DNA of 42,878 nt from a virus, in IMG/VR virus record IMGVR_UViG_3300043411_000826, positions 1-42,878 of that record; one strand, 5' to 3'. The notes under the pieces are model-generated. The model was given only the letters and a program-made list of their open reading frames with translations. It was not told the DNA's origin and did not search any database. The translations under genes and the position numbers were made by a program. Below, in pieces: positions 13,291 to 19,189 of this stretch (position 1 is its first letter; each line of letters opens with the position of its first letter).

Positions 13291-13602
13291 ATGAACACGA
13301 TCATCAGTATCTTTCTTGGCTGCGTCGTCGTCCGAACGGCTGCCGAAGTCACGACCGCGACGGCAAACGCGGTAGGTCACGCCTGCCGTGGCGATTTTAA
13401 GACGGCGGCTGAAATAGCCGTCGGCATCCCGGCACTGCCGGTGACGACGGCCGTGTCCGCGACAGCAGTCGCCATGGCCACGCTGATGTCCGCTGTAAAC
13501 GCGGCACATGCTGCGTGCCAAAGGAACGAATCCAATCACTTCTACAGTAACACTTTACGCCGATTTTCACAAATGCGAAGAATCGGAAAAATCGCACGCT
13601 AA
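13291..13602 (+). CDS. small Ala-rich membrane protein, 103 aa
   Basis: The protein begins MNTIISIFLGCVVVRTAAE and has a second hydrophobic stretch around IAVGIPALPVTTAVSATAVAMATLM, so two membrane segments are possible, followed by a basic C-terminal tail (RRFSQMRRIGKIAR). GGAG lies 7 nt before the ATG at 13291. It sits alone between the tRNA-like gene and the repressor, facing the latter. A holin or exclusion protein is possible, but nothing specific shows it. Confidence 0.5.
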   Translation: MNTIISIFLGCVVVRTAAEVTTATANAVGHACRGDFKTAAEIAVGIPALPVTTAVSATAVAMATLMSAVNAAHAACQRNESNHFYSNTLRRFSQMRRIGKIAR

Positions 13603-13626
13603 ACGTCGGAAAATCACGCCATCGGA

Positions 13627-13908
13627 TTATGTCGCGTGCCCCTGGGGAACAGTGTCATTTTCCTCCTTTGGTCGTCGCCCCCGGCGCGGTGGTGTGTACT
13701 CGGGCAGCTCGGGGAGCGGACCGGCAAGGTCCTCCAGGTACTCACCCACGCCAGCCGCCAGCAATTGAGCGGTCGGCAACAGCGGCTGCCGCTCTCCCGA
13801 CTCGTACCCCGAGATTGCCGACTGGCTCACTCCGGTTCGCGCGGACAACTCGTACACACTTAGCCCGGCTCGAATCCGAGCGGCTTTCAATCGTTCGCCA
13901 AATGCCAT
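13627..13908 (-). CDS. XRE-family helix-turn-helix repressor (CI/Cro type)
   Basis: The N-terminal ~65 of 93 residues are a classic XRE domain: FGERLKAARIRAGLSVYELS, then TGVSQSAISGYESGERQPLL. The C-terminal tail is Pro- and Arg-rich (PPRRGRRPKEEN), with no LexA-type peptidase domain, so it is Cro-like or an induction-independent repressor. AGGAGG lies 7 nt before the ATG at 13908. It is divergent from the plus-strand operon and shares a ~140-bp control region with it, so it probably controls the choice between the two transcripts. Confidence 0.85.
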   Translation of the reverse strand: MAFGERLKAARIRAGLSVYELSARTGVSQSAISGYESGERQPLLPTAQLLAAGVGEYLEDLAGPLPELPEYTPPRRGRRPKEENDTVPQGHAT

Positions 13909-13927
13909 GCTTCACCTCCTCTCTAGC

Positions 13928-13972
13928 AGTATATCACGCATCCGAAAATAATTCCTACATTTTTTCGTGCGT
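13928..13972. promoter_or_regulatory. repressor promoter and imperfect inverted-repeat operator
   Basis: A minus-strand extended -10 (TGATATACT, hexamer 13933-13928) lies just upstream of the repressor SD. Next to it, ACGCA-CGAAAA (13936-13948) is mirrored by TTTTCG-TGCGT (13962-13972), a plausible operator for the XRE dimer. It lies between the two divergent promoters and could switch both. Confidence 0.5.
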
Positions 13973-13976
13973 AGCA

Positions 13977-14005
13977 TTGACTACTTACGAACTCGGGAGT
14001 ATATT
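13977..14005 (+). promoter_or_regulatory. near-consensus sigma-70 promoter of the plus-strand operon
   Basis: TTGACT (13977-13982) and TATATT (14000-14005) are separated by exactly 17 nt, close to the consensus. The first ATG is 44 nt downstream. The leader from the -10 onward is shared with the minus-strand promoter near 11400. Its closeness to consensus suggests early, host-polymerase transcription under repressor control. Confidence 0.7.
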
Positions 14006-14048
14006 AAAGGTGTAAGGTAAATCGAAGCACACAGACAAGGAGACTGAG

Positions 14049-14411
14049 ATGAGCCGGAACCTCAAGCAAATCGCGACCGCTCTCCGCGTTGCGGTGCTCG
14101 ATGTTTACGGCTCGCCGAAAGACGCCTGCATCGCTGCCGCTCTCGCCATTCGCAGCGTCTACGCTGACGCCGAAATCTGGACGTGCAAAGTGGACGGCGA
14201 ACCACACGTTCTCGCAAAGTTGGATGGCAAGTGGATTGATGTCACGGCGGACCAGTTTTGCGATGCCTACGCAGCCGAGGTTGTCTTTGGTGAGAGCGAC
14301 CTTGCTGACTTCGATTTTCGCCAGTATCACAGGTTCGAGCGGACGGACACCGCCTATCGCGGATGGGATCGCCTGCCCGAACTGGTCGCGGCATTTCGAG
14401 CCGCAATCTAA
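14049..14411 (+). CDS. hypothetical protein, possible papain/transglutaminase-like fold, 120 aa
   Basis: First gene of the plus-strand operon. It has a conserved-looking arrangement: a Cys (SPKDACIAAALAIRSVY, about residue 27), a His (GEPHVLAKLDGKW, about 53) and an Asp (WIDVTADQF, about 64). Cys-His-Asp in this order with GKWIDVTADQF resembles small phage proteins related to the papain/transglutaminase fold, but I cannot name the family. AAGGAGA precedes the ATG at 14049. If enzymatic, it could modify a host protein early in infection (inference). Confidence 0.55.
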   Translation: MSRNLKQIATALRVAVLDVYGSPKDACIAAALAIRSVYADAEIWTCKVDGEPHVLAKLDGKWIDVTADQFCDAYAAEVVFGESDLADFDFRQYHRFERTDTAYRGWDRLPELVAAFRAAI

Positions 14412-14422
14412 GGAGAAAGATC

Positions 14423-14647
14423 ATGAGCCAGGTTGCTTTTCGCGTGCATGGTGACGCCTACCAGGCATGGCAGGACATCAAGGTATGCACGGCATACGAC
14501 GCGCTGAACGTCGTATGCGAGGCGGACAATGCGGCCGAACTGGAGCAAGAGCTTGATACTCACGGCTACAGTTTCAGCGACCGCCGCGAGGTTGCGGTGA
14601 CCGAAGGAAATGACGGATACGTCATCCACGAGATGGCGTCCGACTGA
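14423..14647 (+). CDS. small hypothetical protein, 74 aa
   Basis: This 74-aa acidic protein (MSQVAFRVHGDAYQAW...) has an alternating strand/helix pattern with many Asp/Glu residues. Its start region (GGAGAAAGATCATGAGCC) closely matches those of the three following genes, so this set of small genes probably arose by duplication of a gene-start cassette. No family recognised. Translation is supported by a strong SD. Confidence 0.6.
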   Translation: MSQVAFRVHGDAYQAWQDIKVCTAYDALNVVCEADNAAELEQELDTHGYSFSDRREVAVTEGNDGYVIHEMASD

Positions 14648-14658
14648 CCCGCCCGCTA

Positions 14659-14700
14659 CCCACCGCAGAGGATGACCCCGGTTCGATGCCGGCGGTGGGA
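14659..14700 (+). other. intergenic tRNA acceptor/T-arm mimic, copy 1
   Basis: CCCACCG (14659-14665) pairs perfectly with CGGTGGG (14693-14699). Inside, CCGG/CCGG (14678-14681 and 14689-14692) encloses a 7-nt T-loop TTCGATG, and A14700 stands at the discriminator position. A 12-nt linker replaces the D- and anticodon arms. This is the top half of a tRNA, the minimal shape that RNase P and CCA-adding enzymes recognise. Two near-identical copies follow. Confidence 0.65.
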
Positions 14701-14736
14701 ATGAGACCGAGAACCCGAGAGAAGAGGAGAAGGATC

Positions 14737-14970
14737 ATGAGCCAGTACCGAGTCGAGAAAGCCAGCACTGCCAACACCCCGCGAACCTTCCGGCCGTTCG
14801 ACCGTTCGCGGCCGATCGCAGCCACGATCAGCGAGGCTGTCGAGGTCGTTGGCCAGCCGCTCACCCCCGACGACATGGGCTGTGAGGTGCGGGTTATCAA
14901 GGTGGAGAACGGTCAGGACGTGGAGACGTGGAGCCGCGAGGAATTCCTCGCCGAATACTACGCCGACTGA
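14737..14970 (+). CDS. small hypothetical protein, 77 aa
   Basis: The 77-aa protein (MSQYRVEKASTANTPRTFRP...) shows a compact pattern ending in VRVIKVENGQDVETWSREEFLAEY, which could be a small alpha/beta domain. The SD (AGGAGAAGGATC) and first residues (MSQ) match its neighbours. It is bracketed by two tRNA-top-half elements, so its mRNA segment could be cut out as a separate unit. Function unknown. Confidence 0.6.
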   Translation: MSQYRVEKASTANTPRTFRPFDRSRPIAATISEAVEVVGQPLTPDDMGCEVRVIKVENGQDVETWSREEFLAEYYAD

Positions 14971-14978
14971 CCCGCACA

Positions 14979-15020
14979 CCCACCGCAGAGGATGGCCCCG
15001 GTTCGATGCCGGCGGTGGGA
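14979..15020 (+). other. intergenic tRNA acceptor/T-arm mimic, copy 2
   Basis: CCCACCG (14979-14985) and CGGTGGG (15013-15019) form the 7-bp outer stem, with the same TTCGATG loop and CCGG stem. The linker differs from copy 1 by one base (GATGG for GATGA), in the unpaired part. The A follows at 15020. Confidence 0.65.
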
Positions 15021-15052
15021 ATGAGATCGAGAAGCAAGCAAGGAGAAGGATC

Positions 15053-15400
15053 ATGAGCCGGAAAGTAAAGCTAACTCTTCAGCAAGCGGATCAGGTTGAT
15101 TGGGCGCTCGGTGCCCTGGTGGATCACTGGACGTCTGATGAAATCGACGAGCCGGAAACACTCCTGACTGTCAAAGATATGCCGCGACTGCTGCCCGATG
15201 GAGACAGAAAGGCGACCAAAATTCTGATTCTGTCACCTCACGACCACGTCAACCGCGACCTGCTCTACCGTCTGGAGGAGCAGTTGCCGGCGATGGCGGA
15301 CCAGTCGAGCGGATTCGATGGCACTCGTGCCATCGCCGGCACTGTCAAGGCTGCGCGAAATGCCGCTCGGCGTATTCGGCACGCAATGAAGCACTCTTGA
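15053..15400 (+). CDS. hypothetical protein, 115 aa
   Basis: The 115-aa protein begins MSRKVKLTLQQADQVDWALG and is mostly helical, with a basic C-terminal stretch (KAARNAARRIRHAMK). The arrangement (acidic middle, Arg-rich helix at the end) could fit a nucleic-acid-binding protein, but no motif is recognised. Strong SD AAGGAGAAGG before the ATG at 15053. It lies between copies 2 and 3 of the tRNA-like element. Confidence 0.62.
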   Translation: MSRKVKLTLQQADQVDWALGALVDHWTSDEIDEPETLLTVKDMPRLLPDGDRKATKILILSPHDHVNRDLLYRLEEQLPAMADQSSGFDGTRAIAGTVKAARNAARRIRHAMKHS

Positions 15401-15416
15401 CCAAGCACCCCGCACA

Positions 15417-15458
15417 CCCACCGCAGAGGATGACCCCGGTTCGATGCCGGCGGTGGGA
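15417..15458 (+). other. intergenic tRNA acceptor/T-arm mimic, copy 3
   Basis: Outer stem CCCACCG (15417-15423) with CGGTGGG (15451-15457), then A15458. Inner sequence is identical to copy 1. All three copies sit between stop codon and next SD in the same operon, at intervals of 320 and 438 bp. Confidence 0.65.
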
Positions 15459-15494
15459 CTGAGACCGAGAGAAGCAAGAACAAGGAGAAGGAAC

Positions 15495-15743
15495 ATGAGC
15501 CAGTGCAACACGACCGAGAATCTGCTCGCCTACGCCGAGCAGCGAATCGAGGAGCTCGGACTCGACGAAGGATGCAACGGCATCGTAGCGAGCATCGAGG
15601 ATGGCTCTGTCCGCCTGAGTGATGGCATTGGTCTGGACGTTCTTTGCCAGACCGAGGGACAGGTTGAAGCCGAGCTTGCCGAGATGCGCGGCTGGTGGGA
15701 CGAAGCCGAAGCCGAGTTAGAACAAGGTTTTGATCGCAACTGA
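15495..15743 (+). CDS. small acidic hypothetical protein, 82 aa
   Basis: The 82-aa protein (MSQCNTTENLLAYAEQR...) is very acidic, with a C-terminal helix WWDEAEAELEQGFD. Such small acidic phage proteins sometimes mimic DNA or inhibit host nucleic-acid-binding proteins; here this is only suggested by charge. AAGGAGAAGG precedes the ATG at 15495. It follows copy 3 of the tRNA-like element. Confidence 0.6.
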   Translation: MSQCNTTENLLAYAEQRIEELGLDEGCNGIVASIEDGSVRLSDGIGLDVLCQTEGQVEAELAEMRGWWDEAEAELEQGFDRN

Positions 15744-15793
15744 CCACACCACCACCCGCCCCGCGATCGCAGGGCTTACCTGGAGGAACGACG

Positions 15794-15970
15794 ATGGACC
15801 TGATCCGTGAATACTTCGACATCGACCAGAGCGACAGCGTTGGCGTGTCGCTCGCCCGTGCCCTGTGGCGGCAGATGACACCGCAGCAGCAAGCCGAGGC
15901 TCGCCGGCTCCATCGCGAGCCGTGCCGAGGATACGACGAGAGTTGCCGTCCAACGAAGGAGACGCGATGA
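15794..15970 (+). CDS. small hypothetical protein, 58 aa
   Basis: An ATG at 15794 with GGAGG 7 nt upstream opens a 58-codon frame (MDLIREYFDIDQSDSVGVSL...). The product is helical, with WRQMTPQQQAEARRLHRE in the middle. Its TGA overlaps the ATG of the next gene (ATGA), strong evidence that both are translated. No family recognised. Confidence 0.6.
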   Translation: MDLIREYFDIDQSDSVGVSLARALWRQMTPQQQAEARRLHREPCRGYDESCRPTKETR

Positions 15971-16251
15971 GCAACACCGAAAAACTGCTGCGATGGCTTC
16001 ACCAGCCAGACGAACTCCCGGTGTACATAGAGGATCGGCAGGACGCCGCCGCCATCCTCGCCGACGCCATCGAGGAAGAGGGCGTCAGCCCGACCAGGGT
16101 GTCGGGCATGGGCGACCGTGAAAGGCTGTCCCCAGAGCAAGCCGCCGAGGTGGTGCGGGGGAGGATCTTGTCAGTTACCCCCGACGAGACAGCCATCACG
16201 GTTGACTACCTGGAAGACAGTCGCAACTGGAGACTGGTTTTCCAGTTCTAA
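15967..16251 (+). CDS. hypothetical protein, 94 aa
   Basis: The 94-aa protein (MSNTEKLLRWLHQPDELPVY...) has an N-terminal helical half and a C-terminal beta-like half (GRILSVTPDETAITVDYLE, NWRLVFQF). It is translationally coupled to the 58-aa gene by ATGA and has GAAGGAG upstream. A 13-bp hairpin follows its stop. Function unknown. Confidence 0.6.
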   Translation: MSNTEKLLRWLHQPDELPVYIEDRQDAAAILADAIEEEGVSPTRVSGMGDRERLSPEQAAEVVRGRILSVTPDETAITVDYLEDSRNWRLVFQF

Positions 16252-16263
16252 AACCGGAACTTC

Positions 16264-16296
16264 GCCGCTCGCCACCTCCTAACGGTGGCGAGCGGC
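16264..16296 (+). other. 13-bp perfect intergenic hairpin
   Basis: GCCGCTCGCCACC and its exact complement flank a 7-nt loop (TCCTAAC). It separates the 94-aa and 76-aa genes and has no T-run, so it is more likely an RNA-processing or stability element than a terminator. It occupies the position that the tRNA-top-half elements take upstream. Confidence 0.6.
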
Positions 16297-16317
16297 ACAA
16301 CGAGGAGGATTGAGACG

Positions 16318-16548
16318 ATGTGGATTCTCGACCTGTATTGCTGTGTCGCAGCGAACGAATGCGACGTGTTCGTTTTCGAGAGTTGCGGAAACCTCGAAGG
16401 CGATGGGGCGATCGCCTCGAATTGGCAGTGTCGCGGAGCGTTTGACACCCGCGAAGAAGCCGAGGCGGAAGGCGAACGGCTGATCGCTGAACTGAAGGCT
16501 GAAAAGATGCGACGAGTGCGAGGCCATCCGTACTCGTCCCGGTTCTGA
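16318..16548 (+). CDS. small hypothetical protein, 76 aa
   Basis: Last gene of the plus-strand operon. MWILDLYCCVAANECDVFVF and FDTREEAEAEGERLIAELKAEK suggest a beta-strand pair followed by one long helix, a fold seen in many small phage proteins with a DTREEAEAxxxxL helix. GAGGAGG precedes the ATG at 16318. The operon terminator begins 10 nt after its stop codon. Function unknown. Confidence 0.62.
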   Translation: MWILDLYCCVAANECDVFVFESCGNLEGDGAIASNWQCRGAFDTREEAEAEGERLIAELKAEKMRRVRGHPYSSRF

Positions 16549-16558
16549 CAACGCAACA

Positions 16559-16584
16559 AGCCCCGGAGGTTATCCGGGGCTTTT
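16559..16584 (+). terminator. intrinsic terminator of the plus-strand operon
   Basis: AGCCCCGGA (16559-16567) and TCCGGGGCT (16573-16581) form a perfect 9-bp stem with a 5-nt loop, followed by TTTCT. This is a canonical Rho-independent terminator. It lies between convergent operons and may serve both, though the T-run favours the plus strand. Confidence 0.85.
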
Positions 16585-16585
16585 C

Positions 16586-16720
16586 TCATTCATCCACGTC
16601 GCCAGGGTCCGTCAACGCATCCACCAGAGCCGCCACGGCAAGCGATGCGAGGATTGCGACACACGCCAACCGGAACGCCACGCCGACCGACTCCAGCAGA
16701 TACCAGCACTCATCGGACAC
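16586..16720 (-). CDS. small membrane protein, 44 aa
   Basis: A GTG at 16720 (GGAGG 7 nt upstream) opens a 44-codon frame (MSDECWYLLESVGVAFRLAC...). Residues ~12-35 form one hydrophobic segment and the tail is acidic (DPGDVDE). It overlaps the end of the 177-aa gene and is the last gene of the virion-strand operon. Its position and single membrane span suggest a lysis or envelope protein, without further support. Confidence 0.5.
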   Translation of the reverse strand: MSDECWYLLESVGVAFRLACVAILASLAVAALVDALTDPGDVDE

Positions 16721-17243
16721 GGCGGAACCTCCAGAGCGGCACGATCGGCGGCAACGCTCCACGCTCCAGAGCGTCCCGACCAATCATATCCCGCACATGC
16801 CCAAGAGCCTGCCGAGCGGCTACCACCGCTGGCGGGTCGCTGATCTGGAGTTGAGCCGATGCAACCCACTCGTACAGCCGATCCAGTCTCGCCGCTTCCT
16901 CGCGCCAGTCCTCCAGATCGTTCCTGCGTCCGCCTGGTGGCGTCAGTGCGATCTGGTCATCGAGCCAGTCGAGGTGTCCTTGAGCGAATCGCCGTTGGCT
17001 GTCGATCCAGTTCCTCGACGGTAGCACGGCGAACACCCACAGCGGCGGCATCCCCTCGCAGTCAAAGCGCGCCGCACGTGCCGAGCAGAGCGAGCAGTCC
17101 TGCCCCTGCACGATCCACTCCTCCCGCACGGCGATGGCACGAACGGCAAGGTCGAATCCCGGTCGCTCCTGCACGCCGGGAGGCAGGTCGCCAGCGGAGT
17201 AGACCGCACCCCACGCCAGCAGGATTACCCAGGACTCGCCCAC
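16710..17243 (-). CDS. hypothetical protein, 177 aa
   Basis: The 177-aa protein begins MGESWVILLAWGAVYSAGDL, which could be a weak signal or membrane anchor. It has a CSLCSARAARFDCEG segment with possible metal-binding cysteines, a tryptophan-rich middle and a helical C-terminus. No family recognised. It follows the 126-aa gene by 3 bases, so the two are probably co-translated. Confidence 0.6.
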   Translation of the reverse strand: MGESWVILLAWGAVYSAGDLPPGVQERPGFDLAVRAIAVREEWIVQGQDCSLCSARAARFDCEGMPPLWVFAVLPSRNWIDSQRRFAQGHLDWLDDQIALTPPGGRRNDLEDWREEAARLDRLYEWVASAQLQISDPPAVVAARQALGHVRDMIGRDALERGALPPIVPLWRFRRVR

Positions 17244-17246
17244 GTC

Positions 17247-17627
17247 TCAACCCTCCTGTTCGATGGCTCGAATCTCGTCGGACGACAGCGGGGGAGGGGG
17301 ATAACAGGAGGGGTAGTAGGCAGCCTGATACAACTGCCCTTCGCGTGCCAGGGCAGCCCGTCGAGCCGCCTCGAAGTATCGCCGCCTCTGAGCGTCTCGC
17401 CATTTGCCGAGCCAGTTCCACCAGGATAGCTCGCCCGCGTCCGCTTCGAGCAACGCACTTGCCACATCCCAGACGCGCCGTTCCGCCGTCTCCGGGTCGT
17501 AATGCACTGGCCCCGTTACGCCCTTGTCCAGATCCACGGCAGCCCGCTTGAGCAGGTTCTCCAGCCAGGCTTGCAGGATCGGACGGAGTAGATCCAGAAT
17601 CACGGTCACCAGGGTAATCCATTCCAT
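17247..17627 (-). CDS. hypothetical protein with N-terminal amphipathic helix, 126 aa
   Basis: Residues 1-30 (MEWITLVTVILDLLRPILQAWLENLLKRAA) form an amphipathic or membrane-seeking helix. The rest is soluble, with W-rich and Arg-rich helices (WWNWLGKWRDAQRRRYFEAARRAALA) and a proline-rich tail. Proteins of this kind are common among small genes after the tail module. Its role is unknown. Confidence 0.6.
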   Translation of the reverse strand: MEWITLVTVILDLLRPILQAWLENLLKRAAVDLDKGVTGPVHYDPETAERRVWDVASALLEADAGELSWWNWLGKWRDAQRRRYFEAARRAALAREGQLYQAAYYPSCYPPPPLSSDEIRAIEQEG

Positions 17628-17681
17628 CGAGGATCTCCAAGAGGGGACCGGGCAGGCAAACCCACCCGGCAGGGGAGTGGA

Positions 17682-17999
17682 TTAGCCCTGAAGGTACTTG
17701 TTGATGATCTGCTGAACGACCATCCAGACCAGTGCCCAGGGGATCTCGACGGCAGCGACCAGGAACGGTTCGCCGGCGTAGTGGTTGCGAAGCCGGATGA
17801 GAAGTTCAACCTGCTCCTTGTCGGACAGAGAAGCCGCTCCCACTTTCGGCGTCTCGGGCACGATCTTCGCCAACGCGAAGCCGCCGACGTGGTAGGCGGC
17901 ATCGACAGTATCCGAGAGCGGAACGCCGCCACCGATGATCGCGATGAGGACATTGACCGCGTCCGCATCGAGCTGGTCTGGGAGGTACTTGTAAGGCAT
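17682..17999 (-). CDS. hypothetical protein, 105 aa, possible membrane association
   Basis: The start MPYKYLPDQLDADAV at 17999 has AAGGAG 7 nt upstream. The C-terminus (FLVAAVEIPWALVWMVVQQIINKYLQG) is strongly hydrophobic and could insert in a membrane. The middle is an ordinary alpha/beta pattern. It sits among small secreted and membrane genes past the tail fibre, a usual place for lysis genes. I cannot assign it. Confidence 0.58.
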   Translation of the reverse strand: MPYKYLPDQLDADAVNVLIAIIGGGVPLSDTVDAAYHVGGFALAKIVPETPKVGAASLSDKEQVELLIRLRNHYAGEPFLVAAVEIPWALVWMVVQQIINKYLQG

Positions 18000-18018
18000 G
18001 GAATCACTCCTTGAGATT

Positions 18019-18034
18019 GGGGGCAACTGCCCCC
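18019..18034. other. 6-bp G/C hairpin before the 105-aa gene
   Basis: GGGGGC and GCCCCC flank a 4-nt loop, 20 nt upstream of the 105-aa gene's start codon. It may modulate translation or mark an mRNA end; there is no T-run. Confidence 0.4.
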
Positions 18035-18047
18035 GTTGGATTCACCG

Positions 18048-18329
18048 TCAGCGTCCCGGCAGACAGTATGCCGGGGCTGAGTATCCGCCGACGACCGGAT
18101 AGGTGTACGTCGGCGAGTAATACGGTAGCGGGTTGTAAGCCGCCGGGTTGGGCGGCGTGAAGTTTGTCGGCAGCGAGCCGAGGCGGTAGACCACCTGCGG
18201 AACAGGCTCGACCACGACCGGAGCGGGCTGCACCTGTGGCGTATCGTCCACCACGGGGAGCGTTGTTTGCGGCAGGCATGGAGCCTGCGGAGGGACAGCC
18301 AGGGTGGCAAGCAGAATCAGCGTCAGCAC
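18048..18329 (-). CDS. secreted proline-rich small protein, 93 aa
   Basis: GTG at 18329 with GAGGAGG 6 nt upstream gives a product beginning MLTLILLATLAVPPQAPC, a signal-peptide-like segment, followed by a Pro/Val/Tyr-rich low-complexity region (NPLPYYSPTYTYPVVGGYS). A lipobox is not convincing, though a Cys follows the hydrophobic core. It lies next to the secreted papain-like protease. It is probably an envelope-exposed protein of unknown function. Confidence 0.55.
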   Translation of the reverse strand: MLTLILLATLAVPPQAPCLPQTTLPVVDDTPQVQPAPVVVEPVPQVVYRLGSLPTNFTPPNPAAYNPLPYYSPTYTYPVVGGYSAPAYCLPGR

Positions 18330-18340
18330 GTCGCACCTCC

Positions 18341-19189
18341 TCACGCAGCCTTGACCACCCGGCTACAGATCGCGCCCATCGTGTTCAACCTGCTGCCCTG
18401 GATGACAGCCAGCCCGTACCGACCCCAGTTCAGCCACGAGTTGAGGATAAGCCGTCCGTAAGAACCCGCTTCGACCTTGACCAGTCGGAGTTCGCAGACC
18501 GAATGCCCCCACCACGAGTAATCGACCGCACACGGCTGGTTCGAGAGCAGGCACGTCGCAATTTGCTGCTGGGTCAGATTCTGCCCGTAAACGGGCTGGG
18601 CCATATCCACCCAGTCCTCGGCGACCTTGTGTTTCGACATGTTCGCTCGCAGTGCCGGCGTATCGTAGCGCAGGCTCATGCCGTGGAGCGGCCACTGCCC
18701 TTCGCCGGTCCCCTCCTCGGCGTAGCCGTGCTGGCGGCTCCACTGGGCGGACAGCCCACACCAGCCGCCCTCGTCGCGACCGCCCTTGATGATACACGCG
18801 CTGGCGTGCGGGTTGAGGCGGACAAGCGGTTGATTGTCCCGCAGTCGGGCGATCATCATCGTGTGCCCGGTCGAGTACGACCAGCAATAGCCCTGCCCGT
18901 TCTGGTTCAGATTGACAAACCGAGGCTTGCCACCTTCGCCGCCGAGGTAGATGTGTTCCAGGCTCGACTGCGTCCGCTCCTGCTCTTCGATGCGAGCATC
19001 GTACTCGCTCGGGTCGATCAGGGGCATCGTCGAGGGAGGCGCGAACATCTCGTGCGGGTAGGCGTTAAAATCACGTTCGACATAGCCACGCCCGAACAGA
19101 TTGCCCTTCTCATCCTTGACGTTGAAGAGGTCGTCAATCGGCGTCTCGTCGTTGATGAGCGGGATGCCGTTCCAGAGTTTGTACGCCAT
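18341..19189 (-). CDS. papain-like cysteine protease (peptidase C1 fold)
   Basis: The 282-aa protein has NQNGQGYCWSYSTGHTMM, matching the papain active-site Gln...Cys-Trp helix, then ACAVDYSWWGHSVCELRLV with the catalytic His, and LILNSWLNWGRYGLAVI, matching the Asn-Ser-Trp motif. All three catalytic elements are in C1-family order and spacing. No signal peptide or pro-region is obvious. In a phage late region it could process a virion protein, degrade a host surface layer (planctomycete envelopes are protein-rich) or act in lysis. The start overlaps the upstream stop (TGATG). Confidence 0.82.
   Translation of the reverse strand: MAYKLWNGIPLINDETPIDDLFNVKDEKGNLFGRGYVERDFNAYPHEMFAPPSTMPLIDPSEYDARIEEQERTQSSLEHIYLGGEGGKPRFVNLNQNGQGYCWSYSTGHTMMIARLRDNQPLVRLNPHASACIIKGGRDEGGWCGLSAQWSRQHGYAEEGTGEGQWPLHGMSLRYDTPALRANMSKHKVAEDWVDMAQPVYGQNLTQQQIATCLLSNQPCAVDYSWWGHSVCELRLVKVEAGSYGRLILNSWLNWGRYGLAVIQGSRLNTMGAICSRVVKAA

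Noticed and set aside
14659-15458. CRISPR array
   Set aside because: Only three copies at intervals of 320 and 438 bp with genes between them, not regular spacers.
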